Assembly: GCA_028873845.1 (NCBI GenBank)
Contig: JAPPNO010000048.1
Span: forward strand, 1 to 40,004
Length of the DNA stretch: 40,004 nucleotides
Origin: Gemmatimonadota bacterium
GTDB lineage: Bacteria; Gemmatimonadota; Gemmatimonadetes; Longimicrobiales; Gaopeijiaceae
Direction: 5' to 3'
Of the stretch, positions 6,542-15,358 are shown in pieces. Every line of letters starts with the position of its first letter. Within the stretch, counting starts at the first letter, position 1. A program made the translations under genes and the position numbers. Below the pieces are notes generated by a model, which searched no databases, had not been told where the DNA came from, and saw only the letters and a program-made list of their open reading frames with translations.

Positions 6542-8719
6542 CTACTTGACGAACAGCATGTCGCGGTACGTCGGCAGCGGCCACAGATCGTCCGGAATCA
6601 CCTTCTCCATCCGGTCCGCGACCTCGCGCACCGCGTTCATTGCGGGGATCACGTTGTTCTTCATGTGGATCACCTTCGACGACACCTCGTCGCCGCCCAG
6701 CTCCTCGTTCTGCGCGTCGAGCTCGTCCAGCGCGGCGCTCAGCTCGTCGATGAGCCCGGAGATCCGCGCGATGTTGCTGTCCAGGCCCAACGTCGAGCCC
6801 GCCTTCTTCGCACCCTTCCGCGCAGACCCGAGCTGGTTCAGGTAGTTCACCGCCGCCGGCAGAATCATGCAGCGGGCGATGCGAGCCGCCGTCTCGCCCT
6901 CGATGTTGATCTTGATGAAGTACTGCTCGGTGAGCACCTCGAGGCGGGCCTCCAGCTCACGCGGGGACATCACCCCGTACTTGTCGAAGAGCACCTCGTT
7001 CTTGTGGTCGGCCAGTGCCGGCAGTGCGTCGACCGCCGAACCGGTGTTGAGCAGCCCGCGGCGCGCCGCCTCCTCGACCCACTCGTCCGAGTAGTTGTCG
7101 CCGTTGAAGATGATGCGCTTGAAGGAAGGGATCTCGTTGGCCAGCAGCGTCCAGAGCGCGTCCTCGATCGAGGTGCCGGCTTCGACGATCGGCTCCAGCA
7201 CGTCCGTCCACTGGTCGATCGCCTCGGCCACGATGGTGTTCAGCACCGTGGCCGGCAGCGAGATGCTGGCCGACGAGCCCACCGCGCGGAACTCGAACTT
7301 GTTCCCGGTGAAGGCGAAGGGCGAGGTGCGGTTGCGGTCGCCCGAGTGGCGCGGCAGATCCGGAAGCACGTTGACGCCCAGGCCGAGCAGGCCCTCGCGC
7401 TCCCTCTCCCTCGCGCGGCCCGACTCCTCCAGCTGGTCGAAGATGTCCTCGAGCTGGCGCCCCAGGAACACCGAAATGATCGACGGCGGCGCCTCGTTGG
7501 CGCCGAGGCGGTGATCGTTCCCGGCGGTCGAGACGGAGGCCAGAAGCAGATCCTGGTGCTTCTCCACCGCGCTCATCACCGCCGTGCAGAAGAAGAGGAA
7601 CATCAGGTTGTCATGCGGCGTGTCGCCCGGGTCCACCAGGTTGCGATCCCTGGTGCCGAACGACCAGTTGACGTGCTTGCCGCTTCCGTTGATCCCCGCA
7701 AAGGGCTTCTCGTGCAGGAGGCAGATGAAGCCGTACTGGCGCGCGTTCCTTTCCAGAACACGCATGGTCAGTTGCTGGTGATCCGACGCCACGTTCGCGT
7801 TCTCGTAGACGGGTGCCATCTCGTACTGGCCCGGGGCCACCTCGTTGTGGCGGGTCTTCATGGGGACGCCCAGCCGGTAGAGATCCATCTCGACGGACTG
7901 GATGCACGCGAGCACCCGCTCGTGGATCGAGCCGAAGTAGTGGTCGTCGAGCTCCTGTCCCCGGGGCGGCTTGGCCCCGAAGAGGGTGCGGCCCGAGGTC
8001 ATCAGGTCGGGACGGCGGTAGTAGAACTCGCGGTCGAGAAGGAAAAACTCCTGCTCGGGTCCCAGGCTGGCATTGACGCGCCCGGCCTCCACGCCGAAGA
8101 GCCTGAGTGCCCGGCGCGTGACCCTGTCGAGGGCGTCCATGGAGCGCAGCAGGGGAATCTTGGCATCCAGGCTCTCCCCGGCCCAGCTCGAAAAGGCGGT
8201 GGGGATGCAGAGGTAGGTGGCCGACTCGCCGCCCATGATGAAGGCGGGCGAAGTCGGGTCCCAGGCGGTGTAGCCGCGTGCCTCGAAGGTGGCGCGCAGG
8301 CCCCCCGACGGGAACGAGGAGGCGTCCGGTTCGCCCTGGACGAGCTCGTCACCCCCGAAATCGGTGATGGCGCGGCCATCGCGGCCGACCTTGAGGAAGG
8401 AGTCGTGCTTTTCGGCGGTGCTCCCGGTCAGCGGCTGGAACCAGTGCGTGTAGTGGGTGGCGCCCCGCGAGAGCGCCCAGTCCTTCATGGCCGCGGCAAC
8501 GGTGTCCGCGATCTCGGGATCGAGTTCCTCGCCGTGTTCGATGGTGCTGACGAGCTGTTTGAAGACGTTGTCGGGCAGCCGCGACTGCATCTCGCGCATG
8601 CCGAAGGTGTCCTCTCCGAAGACGCGCGGAAGGAGGTCGCGGTCCCCCGATCGGGATTCCTGTCTCCGGCTCCAGGTCTTGGCGGCGCTGACGGAATCGA
8701 AACGTCTCTGGGTGCTCAT
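6542..8719 (-). CDS. glnN: Glutamine synthetase type III
   Basis: A 725-residue protein, the usual size of GSIII (about 700-730) and much longer than GSI or GSII. It makes glutamine from glutamate, ammonia and ATP. GSIII-specific N-terminal motifs are seen: FGEDTFGMREMQSRL, DTVAAAMKDWALSRGATHYTHWFQPLTG and STAEKHDSFL. Later come EVAPGQYEMAPVYENANVASDHQQL, NGSGKHVNWSFGTRD (ATP/Glu site), GNDHRLGANEAPPSIISVFLG and AVGSSASISLPATVLNT. The C-terminus carries the helical GSIII tail (SAALDELDAQNEELGGDEVSSKVIHMKNNVIPAM). No other nitrogen-regulation gene lies nearby. A propeller lipoprotein gene follows at 10 bases. Confidence 0.97.
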   Translation of the reverse strand: MSTQRRFDSVSAAKTWSRRQESRSGDRDLLPRVFGEDTFGMREMQSRLPDNVFKQLVSTIEHGEELDPEIADTVAAAMKDWALSRGATHYTHWFQPLTGSTAEKHDSFLKVGRDGRAITDFGGDELVQGEPDASSFPSGGLRATFEARGYTAWDPTSPAFIMGGESATYLCIPTAFSSWAGESLDAKIPLLRSMDALDRVTRRALRLFGVEAGRVNASLGPEQEFFLLDREFYYRRPDLMTSGRTLFGAKPPRGQELDDHYFGSIHERVLACIQSVEMDLYRLGVPMKTRHNEVAPGQYEMAPVYENANVASDHQQLTMRVLERNARQYGFICLLHEKPFAGINGSGKHVNWSFGTRDRNLVDPGDTPHDNLMFLFFCTAVMSAVEKHQDLLLASVSTAGNDHRLGANEAPPSIISVFLGRQLEDIFDQLEESGRAREREREGLLGLGVNVLPDLPRHSGDRNRTSPFAFTGNKFEFRAVGSSASISLPATVLNTIVAEAIDQWTDVLEPIVEAGTSIEDALWTLLANEIPSFKRIIFNGDNYSDEWVEEAARRGLLNTGSAVDALPALADHKNEVLFDKYGVMSPRELEARLEVLTEQYFIKINIEGETAARIARCMILPAAVNYLNQLGSARKGAKKAGSTLGLDSNIARISGLIDELSAALDELDAQNEELGGDEVSSKVIHMKNNVIPAMNAVREVADRMEKVIPDDLWPLPTYRDMLFVK

Positions 8720-9056
8720 CTGTGGGCTGTCCTTTGGGTTGCGTCGGCGCGCGCCGCGCGAGAGTGGAGCGGGGGCGGCCGGGTGTCGTGAACGGCAGGG
8801 CTATAGTGGGAACCTGCAATCGGGAGGGCGGATGTTCAAGGGGGGAGAATAGCGTTAGGGAGATGGCGGCGCACGGGGGCGGGGACGGGGGACTGGAAGG
8901 GAACAAATGTTGTGGGTGCCATAGGAATCGGAGCGCCAGTTTGCGGACAAGAGCCGCACGAATGCCGGGGGGTTTTCCCTCAGGCCGCTGCGGCGGAGGT
9001 GAACGCGACCAGCCACCCGGGCCGTCCCGCTCCCGCCCTGGTCGGTCCACCCGCCG
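8720..9056. other. Intergenic region between glnN and the K+ channel gene
   Basis: No convincing gene. It must hold the glnN promoter on the minus strand, but I see no clear -35/-10 pair. On the plus strand, four G-tracts at 8875-8879, 8881-8884, 8887-8891 and 8899-8901, with loops of 1, 2 and 7 bases, meet the usual pattern for an intramolecular G-quadruplex; this places the G-rich strand opposite the glnN coding sense. Open frames here have shadow-like composition. Confidence 0.5.
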
Positions 9057-9740
9057 CTATCCCTCCTGCTCCCCCGCACTCGCCTCCCGCAGCGCATCCG
9101 CCATGATCCCGCAAGCGGACCCGATGACTCCGATTCCGGCGAACATCGCGACCGTGGCCAGGATCTTTCCGCCGGCCGTTATGGGCTGGATATCTCCGTA
9201 GCCCACCGTTGTCAGCGTGATCACCGCCCACCACAGCCCGTCGTACACCGAGCCGAAGATGTCGGGCTGCACCCCGTGCTCCAGATGGTACATGCCGAAG
9301 CCGGCCGTGATCACGATGATCCCCGTCCCGGCGAAGAGCGCCCCGGCCTCGTCCAATGCGAAACGGAACGCCCTGGCGAGCTTGGCCACCGCGCTGGTGC
9401 GGCTGGCCAGCTTCGCCGTGGTGACGAAGAGGCGAAACAGGCGAAAGGCACGAAGCGCTCGCAGGTCGAATCCCGTGAACGCCCACAGCGGCATGATCGC
9501 CAGGAAGTCCACGATCCCGATGAAGCTGAAGGCGTACTTCCTCCAGTCCTCGGCGCGGCGGATGCGGACGATCCACTCGGCGGTGTAGAGAGCCCAGATG
9601 CCCACGCCGGCCCAGAAGAAGAACGTCTCCGCGTGGGCGAAGGCGTCCACGGTCTCAACGCACTGGAGCAGCAGGTCGATGCCGATGACAACGAGGATCA
9701 GCCGTTCGATACGTTCCGGAAACGGAGGAGTGTGTCGCAT
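9057..9740 (-). CDS. Voltage-gated potassium channel (six-helix Kv type)
   Basis: A 227-residue protein from the ATG at 9740; the frame stays open to 9884, but the extra 48 residues are Pro/Arg-rich and unlike a channel. S1 is LILVVIGIDLLLQCVET; S2 WAGVGIWALYTAEWIVRI; S3 YAFSFIGIVDFLAIMPLW; S4 FDLRALRAFRLFRLF with four regularly spaced arginines (91-105). The pore follows: LWWAVITLTTVGYGDIQP, with the selectivity filter TVGYGD at 178-183, then S6 ILATVAMFAGIGVIGSACGIMADAL. It is a minimal KvAP/ion_trans channel with no cytoplasmic RCK domain, so gating is likely by voltage alone. It is not clearly in an operon. Confidence 0.93.
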   Translation of the reverse strand: MRHTPPFPERIERLILVVIGIDLLLQCVETVDAFAHAETFFFWAGVGIWALYTAEWIVRIRRAEDWRKYAFSFIGIVDFLAIMPLWAFTGFDLRALRAFRLFRLFVTTAKLASRTSAVAKLARAFRFALDEAGALFAGTGIIVITAGFGMYHLEHGVQPDIFGSVYDGLWWAVITLTTVGYGDIQPITAGGKILATVAMFAGIGVIGSACGIMADALREASAGEQEG

Positions 9741-9946
9741 TCGGGGGGTCTCCCGGGGTTGCGGGTCGGGCCTGGGTGGTCGTGGCCGGAAGCGCCCGGC
9801 ATTGGACTGGGGATTCATCAACGGACTCCCGGCTGGCGGGTCGCGGTATCGGGTGGAGCTTGCCGGTGAACGGCCGGCGGACACAAGTCGCGTCCCGGGT
9901 CCCCATCCGGCGGCGGCCCGCCAGCCGCCAGGTCATGACATTCGCA

Positions 9947-10652
9947 TCACCCCCGGATCCGCCCGGCCACCCACTCCACCATCTCATCCGGCACGCCTGC
10001 CGCACGCGCCTGCTCCCGCCACCCACCCACCGCCTCCTCCACCGCCCCCACCACCTCACGCCCTCCCCCCCGGCACATCGAACATCTCCCCCACCTCCAG
10101 CAGGTCGCCCCGCGTGATCTCGCGAAACTTCCCTCTCACCGACATCTGGTGCTGGCGTGTCCACGCATCGCTCTCCGCGTAGGTCACGTCATACGCCGGC
10201 GCCAGGCGCCATTGCCCCGCCGGATCCATGAGTAAGCCGAAGTTCTTTACGTGGTCGTCGAAGTTGACGGTGGCCACGCTGAAGACCATCCGCCGGTGCG
10301 CCTCGTTGACCGAGCGCTGGCCGAGTCCGATGGCGCGGATGGTGTCGAAGTACCCCTCGTAGCTGAACACGTACCGGTCGTTGAAGTCGATATGCTGCAG
10401 ACCCCCCAGGCTGTGGAAATGAAGCCTGCCGAAGGTCCCCTTGGTGTCGTCGCGGACCCGGTCGAAGCGCCTGGTCATGAAGTGCGCGAACCGTCCGTCG
10501 CGAAGCAGATACGTGTCGGGCATGTCGATCCCGGCATTCCTCGCCATGCGCGAGTAGGCGTACTCGATGCGTCCCCAGGGTCCGGGGTTTCGGGCGTGGC
10601 GCATGCGCTGGCCTGCCGCGTCCGCCGAGACCCCGTCGAAGACGTTTTCCAC
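9947..10652 (-). pseudogene. Decayed hipA-like kinase: N-terminus lost, C-terminal frameshift
   Basis: The frame from GTG 10652 gives only the C-terminal lobe of a HipA kinase: GRIEYAYSRMARNAGIDMP, HFMTRRFDR, YEGYFDTIRAIGLG, NFDDHVKNFGLLMD (catalytic loop) and WRLAPAYDVTYA (metal Asp). The N-terminal half and P-loop are absent; upstream DNA turns AT-rich and codes for nothing similar. The frame ends at 10056, but a run of seven C (10065-10071; G7 on the coding strand) lies just before it. Reading it as six restores the sense REVVGAVEEAVGGWREQARA and on to VEWVAGRIRG, stop at 9947, the expected HipA tail. So it is a truncated gene with a homopolymer frameshift, the latter possibly a sequencing error. 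It belongs to a different HipA subfamily from the intact copy at 32483-33760. Confidence 0.8.
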
Positions 10653-10655
10653 AGC

Positions 10656-10678
10656 GACATATATGACGTATAACTGTC
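10656..10678. promoter_or_regulatory. AT-rich partly palindromic site at the hipA breakpoint
   Basis: A 23-bp AT-rich stretch starting GACATATATGACG and ending ACTGTC has GACA/TGTC ends and loose internal symmetry. It sits where the hipA similarity stops, in very GC-rich surroundings. It may be a leftover operator or promoter; symmetry is imperfect and the role is a guess. The gap 10653-10818 holds no gene. Confidence 0.3.
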
Positions 10679-10818
10679 AAAATAGGAGCCTATGCGTCGT
10701 TTCTGACGCGAATACCGCTTCCCATGCTCACCCTGGACACGCTGCCGTCCCCAGCCGGCTCACCCGCGCACCATCCCACCATCCCCACGCCTGCAACGTC
10801 AGAACCGCCCGCGCCCCC

Positions 10819-12096
10819 TCATGACGGACTGTACACGTACACCACCCGCAGCCTGGAAACGTCCGTGATGCTCGTATCGGTATGATGGTAGATGTTCATC
10901 CTTCCCGTGCCACAATCGCCGAAATCGTCGCACGATGCCGTCCCGACCAGACCGCTGATGTCGGTTGCTCTCACCGCCCGGCGCAGTCTCGCCCGGTCGA
11001 TATACAACCTGTCCCCCACCTCCACGGCCACGGACCTGATGGCCGCGAGCAGCATGGTGGTCGCGTCGTAGGCGTGCGCCCAATAGGGTGACTCGGGGAA
11101 ACCGCCGTGTCTGTCGGCGAACGCGTCCAGAACCTGCTGCCCGCTCCGCCCCGTCAACTCGTTCACGTTCGAGCTGAAGTCCGCCTCCGGTCCCGCGAAG
11201 TACATCCCCTCCGACTGCGGCGTCGCCAGGAACGAGGAGACCAGCAGTGCGGCCGCTGAAATCAGGGTCGTCCCTTCGAGCCCGTCGAAGGCCCGTGCCT
11301 GGGCGGCAAAGGCCGTTCCCTCGTTCACGAACAGCGGGAAGAAGACGGCGTCGGGGCCGGCGGCCGCGAACTCGGTGAGAACCTCCGTCATGTCGGTCTC
11401 GCCCTTCGCGATTTCGGCCTGGACCGGCACTTCGCCCCCGACCTCGGCAAACGCGTCGGCGAACGCCTCGACGAGGGCGGAGGTGTACGCGTCGCCATCG
11501 TGAAGGGTGGCCACGCTCCTCAGCTCCAGCTCGTTGTACACGAAGTCCGAGAGGGCGCGCGCCTGGTGAAGGTCGTTGGACGACACGCGGAAGTAGCCGG
11601 GGTGATAGTCGGGATTCGCGTTCCCGGACAGATCCGAGGTGAGGCGCGGCGAGGTGTTGCTCGGCGAAATCATGAGCAGACCCGCCTCGCTGATGACGGG
11701 GGACGCCGCCACGGCCGCGGCCGAGCAGTTGGTTCCGATGACTCCGGCCACCTGCGGGTCCCCGACGATGCCGCCCGCACCCGCCCGCCCGCCCGCCGGC
11801 GAGCAGCTCGTGTCGACGGGGTCGCCCAGCCGGACCCGGCGCCCGTGGATGAGGCCCATGTCCTCGACGGCGAACTCGGCCCCACGTTGAGACACGGCCC
11901 CCAGCGTGGGCGCGACCGTGACCGAAAGCAGCGTGCGGATCCGTATCGGTTCGTCCGCTTCGAGTGTGACCGCGCCGAGCGGACCGGGCTCGAACCGTGT
12001 CGGCCTGGTCGTCTCCGTCTCGGTGCACCCCGCCGTCAGGACAACGGCGGCCAGGGTCGCAACGGAAAAAACGATACAGATGAAACGCTTGCGCAT
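10819..12096 (-). CDS. Branched-chain amino acid type ABC substrate-binding lipoprotein (orphan)
   Basis: A 425-residue periplasmic binding protein of the Leu/Ile/Val-binding (type 1) fold. The signal MRKRFICIVFSVATLAAVVLTAGC has lipobox LTAGC (Cys 24). Fold motifs: RGAEFAVEDMGLIHGRRVRLG, VAGVIGTNCSAAAVAASPVISEAGLLMISPSNTSPRLT, YFRVSSNDLHQARALSDFVYNEL, EIAKGETDMTEVLTEFAAAGPDAVFFPLF and YDATTMLLAAIRSVAVEVG. The start follows a strong AAGGAG eight bases ahead of the ATG. No livHMGF permease or ATPase genes are in the window, so it either works with a transporter elsewhere or acts as a sensor. Ligand unknown. The cysteines in CDDFGDCG near the C-terminus may pair. Confidence 0.88.
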   Translation of the reverse strand: MRKRFICIVFSVATLAAVVLTAGCTETETTRPTRFEPGPLGAVTLEADEPIRIRTLLSVTVAPTLGAVSQRGAEFAVEDMGLIHGRRVRLGDPVDTSCSPAGGRAGAGGIVGDPQVAGVIGTNCSAAAVAASPVISEAGLLMISPSNTSPRLTSDLSGNANPDYHPGYFRVSSNDLHQARALSDFVYNELELRSVATLHDGDAYTSALVEAFADAFAEVGGEVPVQAEIAKGETDMTEVLTEFAAAGPDAVFFPLFVNEGTAFAAQARAFDGLEGTTLISAAALLVSSFLATPQSEGMYFAGPEADFSSNVNELTGRSGQQVLDAFADRHGGFPESPYWAHAYDATTMLLAAIRSVAVEVGDRLYIDRARLRRAVRATDISGLVGTASCDDFGDCGTGRMNIYHHTDTSITDVSRLRVVYVYSPS

Positions 12097-12319
12097 GGGA
12101 CCTGCTCCTTCTCTTCAAGTATGTGTCACAATCGCCTGTATTGGCGGGCAACCAGCACCCCCAAAGCTAAACCGGCGGGACCGGGGGTTACAACTTGCGG
12201 CCCAGGAGTACCTTGGGACCGGTGTCGAAGGGTCCTCGCATAGACCCACGCGAGCGTCGAGAGCGGGGGAGCGGCGGCCCGGGAAGGCGCCGGGTCGAGG
12301 GACGTGTGTCGTCGTGCCC

Positions 12320-12937
12320 TCACCCCGGCGGGCCAGCCGTTCTCGGCGCCAGACTGTAGGGTTCGCGCGCGAACACGCGACGCACCATCGGCTCGAAGAA
12401 CTCCAGCGGCAGCGACTCGTAGTCGGGATCGAACGCACACTGGTCCCACCGGTGACAGAAGTCCACGGCGTCCCGATACCACGGATGGTCGAGGAACTTG
12501 TCGCGCGCGTTGCGGTCGCCGCCCACGTGGTGGCCGTAGTAGTAGTACTGGAACAGCCCGTGGTGCCTGACGATCCAGTGCGTCCGCTCGCTCACGAAGG
12601 GGCGGAGAAGCAGGGCGGCCAGCTCGCCGTGGCTGTGCGGGGCCAGCAGGTCGTCGATGTCGTGAAGGAGCGCCGCCACCACCAACTCCTCTTCCGCGCC
12701 GTCGCGATGGGCTCGGGTCGCGGTCTGGAGGGAATGCTCCAGCCGGTCGACCCGGTAGCCGCCCATCGAGCCGGACAGCTCACGCAGATGCGCCAGCACC
12801 CGGTCGGCGGTGCCGGCGGTGAACTCCTCCTCGAGGCGATCGAGCAGCTCGTAGTCCTCGCGGGTACCGTCCTCCATGCGGGTGAAGCTCACCGTCTGAC
12901 ACGTCGGTGGTGACTCGCCATCGGGCATGCTCGTCAT
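12320..12937 (-). CDS. HD-domain protein (COG4341-like), possible mixed-valent diiron oxygenase
   Basis: A 205-residue HD-domain protein. Metal residues in order: H68 (DRLEHSLQTATRAH), H92-D93 (LLHDIDDLL), H103, one of H120/H125/H126 (WIVRHHGLF) and D165 (HRWDQCAFDPDYESLPLEFF). Spacing of the first three matches PhnZ-type HD oxygenases (24 residues from H68 to the HD pair). The PhnZ residues that hold its substrate (Tyr24, Glu27) correspond here to M58 and Y61, so it is not a simple PhnZ. It is divergent from a dioxygenase of the family that precedes PhnZ-like enzymes in known pathways. It may instead be a phosphohydrolase. An AGGAG lies one base from the ATG at 12937; the ATG at 12928 is better spaced. 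Confidence 0.72.
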   Translation of the reverse strand: MTSMPDGESPPTCQTVSFTRMEDGTREDYELLDRLEEEFTAGTADRVLAHLRELSGSMGGYRVDRLEHSLQTATRAHRDGAEEELVVAALLHDIDDLLAPHSHGELAALLLRPFVSERTHWIVRHHGLFQYYYYGHHVGGDRNARDKFLDHPWYRDAVDFCHRWDQCAFDPDYESLPLEFFEPMVRRVFAREPYSLAPRTAGPPG

Positions 12938-13217
12938 TCTCCTGGCTGAGTGTTTCCCGTCAGGCAGCGTGCCCGGAAGCGAAGCGCCATGTCAAGGGCC
13001 GATGCACGAAGCCGATCTCGGCCGGCGTGTCCACCGGGGCCGGGTGCTTGACACGCCGGAGACAACCGGCCCAGATACCGGGTATGCGGTTGCGCGCGTT
13101 GCGATTGGGGACCCAGCGCGGCTGCCCGTCGCCATCTGCGGCCGCGCACCCGCCGGGCCCTGCGCAGCGGACGCGTCGCCGGATGGGGCCCGCCCACGGA
13201 TACCGAGGAGGTCGACC

Positions 13218-14333
13218 ATGCGTCATTCGATCAGCAGCATCGCCGGCAATGACGACGCCGTGACCGCAGTCTGGAGCGACGGCAAACGCACCGACATCCC
13301 CCACCTCTGGCTGCGGGACAACTGCGGTTGCAGCGAGTGCCGCGTCGTGCAGACCACCGAGAAGCGGTTCCACCTCTTCCGCGTCCCCGGCAACCTGCAG
13401 CCGCGGCGGATCGCCATCGAACACACCGGGTCGGACGAAGAAGCGCTCTCCATCGACTGGCCGGACGGGCACCGCACCAGCTACCCGTCGAGCGAGCTCC
13501 GCGGCCACCTGAGCCTGCCCCGTCTCGAGCTGCACTACTGGGACGGCGGGTTCCAGCCGCGGCGGTTCGACCATGGGCGATTCCTGGCGAGCGACCACGC
13601 GGCGGCGGAGCTGATCGAGGAGTTTCTGCGGACCGGGGTCTGCGTGCTGGTCGACGCCCCCACCGAACCGGATTCGTCCGAGCAGCTGGCTGCCCGCCTG
13701 GGGCCGATCCGCGAGCTGCTGTTCGAGCGCATTCACAACGTCAAGGTCGATCCGAAGGGGTACAACATCGCGCACACGGGCCTGGCCGTCGCACCGCACA
13801 ACGACTTCACGAGCTACAGCTGGCCGCCGAACGTGCAGGCGCTGCACATGCTGGTCAACGAGTGCGAGGGGGGCGAATCCTGCGTTGTGGACGGGTTCGG
13901 CCTGCTCAACCGGCTACGCGACGATCACCCCGGGAAGTTCGACATGCTTTGCACGGTGCCGGTGCCGTTCCGGATCTTCAGCAAGGAGTGCGAGTGCTAC
14001 GCGGTCAAACCGATGGTCGAGGTGGACGGCGGCGGCGCGGTCAGGCTGTTGCGCTTCAACACCGCGCAGATGCAGGCCGTTCCCCTCTCGGAGCCCCGCC
14101 TGGCCGACTTCTACGCCGCCTACCATGAGCTGTCCACACGCGTCAATTCCCCCGGCTCCCAGGTCACCTTCCGGCTGGAGGGCGGGCAGATCCTGCTCTG
14201 CGACGGGCACCGGGTGCTGCACGGCCGCACGGCCCTGCGCTCCGACGGCCGACGCCACCTGCAGGACGCCTATTTCGAGCACGACAACGTGCGGAATCAC
14301 CTGAGGTGGCTGCGGCTCAGCGGACGGGTGTGA
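13218..14333 (+). CDS. Gamma-butyrobetaine hydroxylase-like Fe(II)/2-oxoglutarate dioxygenase
   Basis: A 371-residue protein of the TauD/GBBH family. The N-terminal zinc-binding domain (DUF971-like) shows HLWLRDNCGCSECRVVQTTEK near residues 30-50, characteristic of gamma-butyrobetaine and trimethyllysine hydroxylases and of TmpA. The catalytic jelly roll has the iron motif H-x-D in LAVAPHNDFTSYSWPPNVQAL, the distal His in LLCDGHRVLHGRTAL and a following Arg for 2-oxoglutarate (RRHLQDAYFEHD). The ATG at 13218 is chosen because GAGGAG lies seven bases ahead; the frame is open upstream, but that is the divergent promoter region. The HD gene is divergent, about 280 bp away. Substrate is probably a trimethylammonium or aminophosphonate compound (inferred). 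Confidence 0.85.
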   Translation: MRHSISSIAGNDDAVTAVWSDGKRTDIPHLWLRDNCGCSECRVVQTTEKRFHLFRVPGNLQPRRIAIEHTGSDEEALSIDWPDGHRTSYPSSELRGHLSLPRLELHYWDGGFQPRRFDHGRFLASDHAAAELIEEFLRTGVCVLVDAPTEPDSSEQLAARLGPIRELLFERIHNVKVDPKGYNIAHTGLAVAPHNDFTSYSWPPNVQALHMLVNECEGGESCVVDGFGLLNRLRDDHPGKFDMLCTVPVPFRIFSKECECYAVKPMVEVDGGGAVRLLRFNTAQMQAVPLSEPRLADFYAAYHELSTRVNSPGSQVTFRLEGGQILLCDGHRVLHGRTALRSDGRRHLQDAYFEHDNVRNHLRWLRLSGRV

Positions 14334-14339
14334 CGGCGG

Positions 14340-15332
14340 TCACCCCGCCTCCGCACACCTCTCCAACTCCCCCAGCATCTCCAGCAGAGGCGCCTTGTCC
14401 TCCTCGCTCACCGCTTCCAGCGTCGCCAGAAGCTCCCGCGTGATCTCCTCACCCCCCTTCTCCCACCCCGACCATTGCCACATTCGCCCCTCCCACGAAT
14501 CCGGCTCGGGCCCCCGCGCGGCCTCGCACGACTCCAGGCCGTAGCCGAGCACGGTCAGCCCCTGCTCAACTGCCTCGGCAAGGTGACGGCCGTTCGGGAA
14601 GTCGATCCAGTACCTGGCCAACCTGTTGATGACGCTCTCCTCCACGTCGCAAACGAACACCCCCTCACAGTCGCGGCGGACCGATTCGCTCGCGTACTCC
14701 CACAGGATATCCTCTGCGAACGGGTCCGGCCGGTGCCTCTCGTACAGGTTCAGATACGCCTCGGACCAGGGGTCAGGGTCCTGTGCTACCTCGACCGCCA
14801 TGGCCAGCAAGGCCGTGCGCCGCTCGGTGAGGACGGCCGACGCCTCCAACCGATCCCGGTACCAGGCGGAACTCTCCAACAGGTTGTGCACGGCGAGCAG
14901 TTCGTCGAGGGCTGGCCGGACGCTCGCTGACAACAGCCCCTCGACCAGTTGCACGAAGTGGCCGATGTCCGTCGTTCGAGCCACCCTCGAGGAGGGCACC
15001 CAGCAGCCACCGGGAATCCCGTAGCCGCCGGACCGGCTCGGCGCGACATGCATCCACTGACCGGGCACCGCGGATGCGCGTCGGTTGACCAGGACCACCT
15101 TGCCGATCTCGAACCTTCCCACCGCGTCCGCCGAAAGCGAGGGCTCGGCGCGGCAGACGGTCTCGGTTGAGACAACCGCGGCCCAGCTCTGCCCGGCGGC
15201 GGGATCGGCTTCAGCGAGAACCGCCGCCAGCAACCCGGCGGCAAACCTTGTCCTCCAGAGGGAAGTCAGCTTCGGTCCGGCCTTTCCTCTCACTTTCGCG
15301 AAGTTCCTCGTCACCGCATCCGAGATAGACAC
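14340..15332 (-). CDS. Exported SH3b-domain protein, unknown function
   Basis: About 330 residues from a GTG at 15332. The frame is open much further upstream, but that part overlaps the ATPase gene and is Gly/Arg-rich noise. A signal-like stretch (TRFAAGLLAAVLAEADPAAGQ) precedes a bacterial SH3 domain: VVSTETVCRAEPSLSADAVGRFEIGKVVLVNRR, then WMHVAP and GGCWVPSSRV. The rest is helical with repeated WYRDRLEAS.., VEVAQDPDPWSEAYLNLY and acidic segments, with single cysteines (RRDCEGVFVCDVEES) that could form a disulfide. The family of the helical part is not recognised. It is on the same strand as the DUF4143 ATPase, 26 bases downstream. The exact start is uncertain because no ribosome site is convincing. 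Confidence 0.6.
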   Translation of the reverse strand: MSISDAVTRNFAKVRGKAGPKLTSLWRTRFAAGLLAAVLAEADPAAGQSWAAVVSTETVCRAEPSLSADAVGRFEIGKVVLVNRRASAVPGQWMHVAPSRSGGYGIPGGCWVPSSRVARTTDIGHFVQLVEGLLSASVRPALDELLAVHNLLESSAWYRDRLEASAVLTERRTALLAMAVEVAQDPDPWSEAYLNLYERHRPDPFAEDILWEYASESVRRDCEGVFVCDVEESVINRLARYWIDFPNGRHLAEAVEQGLTVLGYGLESCEAARGPEPDSWEGRMWQWSGWEKGGEEITRELLATLEAVSEEDKAPLLEMLGELERCAEAG

Positions 15333-15358
15333 CCCTGGCCCACAACGCAAACGTCCGC

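Noticed and set aside
6530-8791. 753-residue open frame on the plus strand
   Set aside because: It mirrors glnN and is Val/Arg/His-rich with no motifs; a shadow of a GC-rich gene.
8722-9201. Plus-strand open frame between glnN and the channel
   Set aside because: Arg/Gly/Ser-rich composition, no ribosome site, runs into the antisense of the channel gene.
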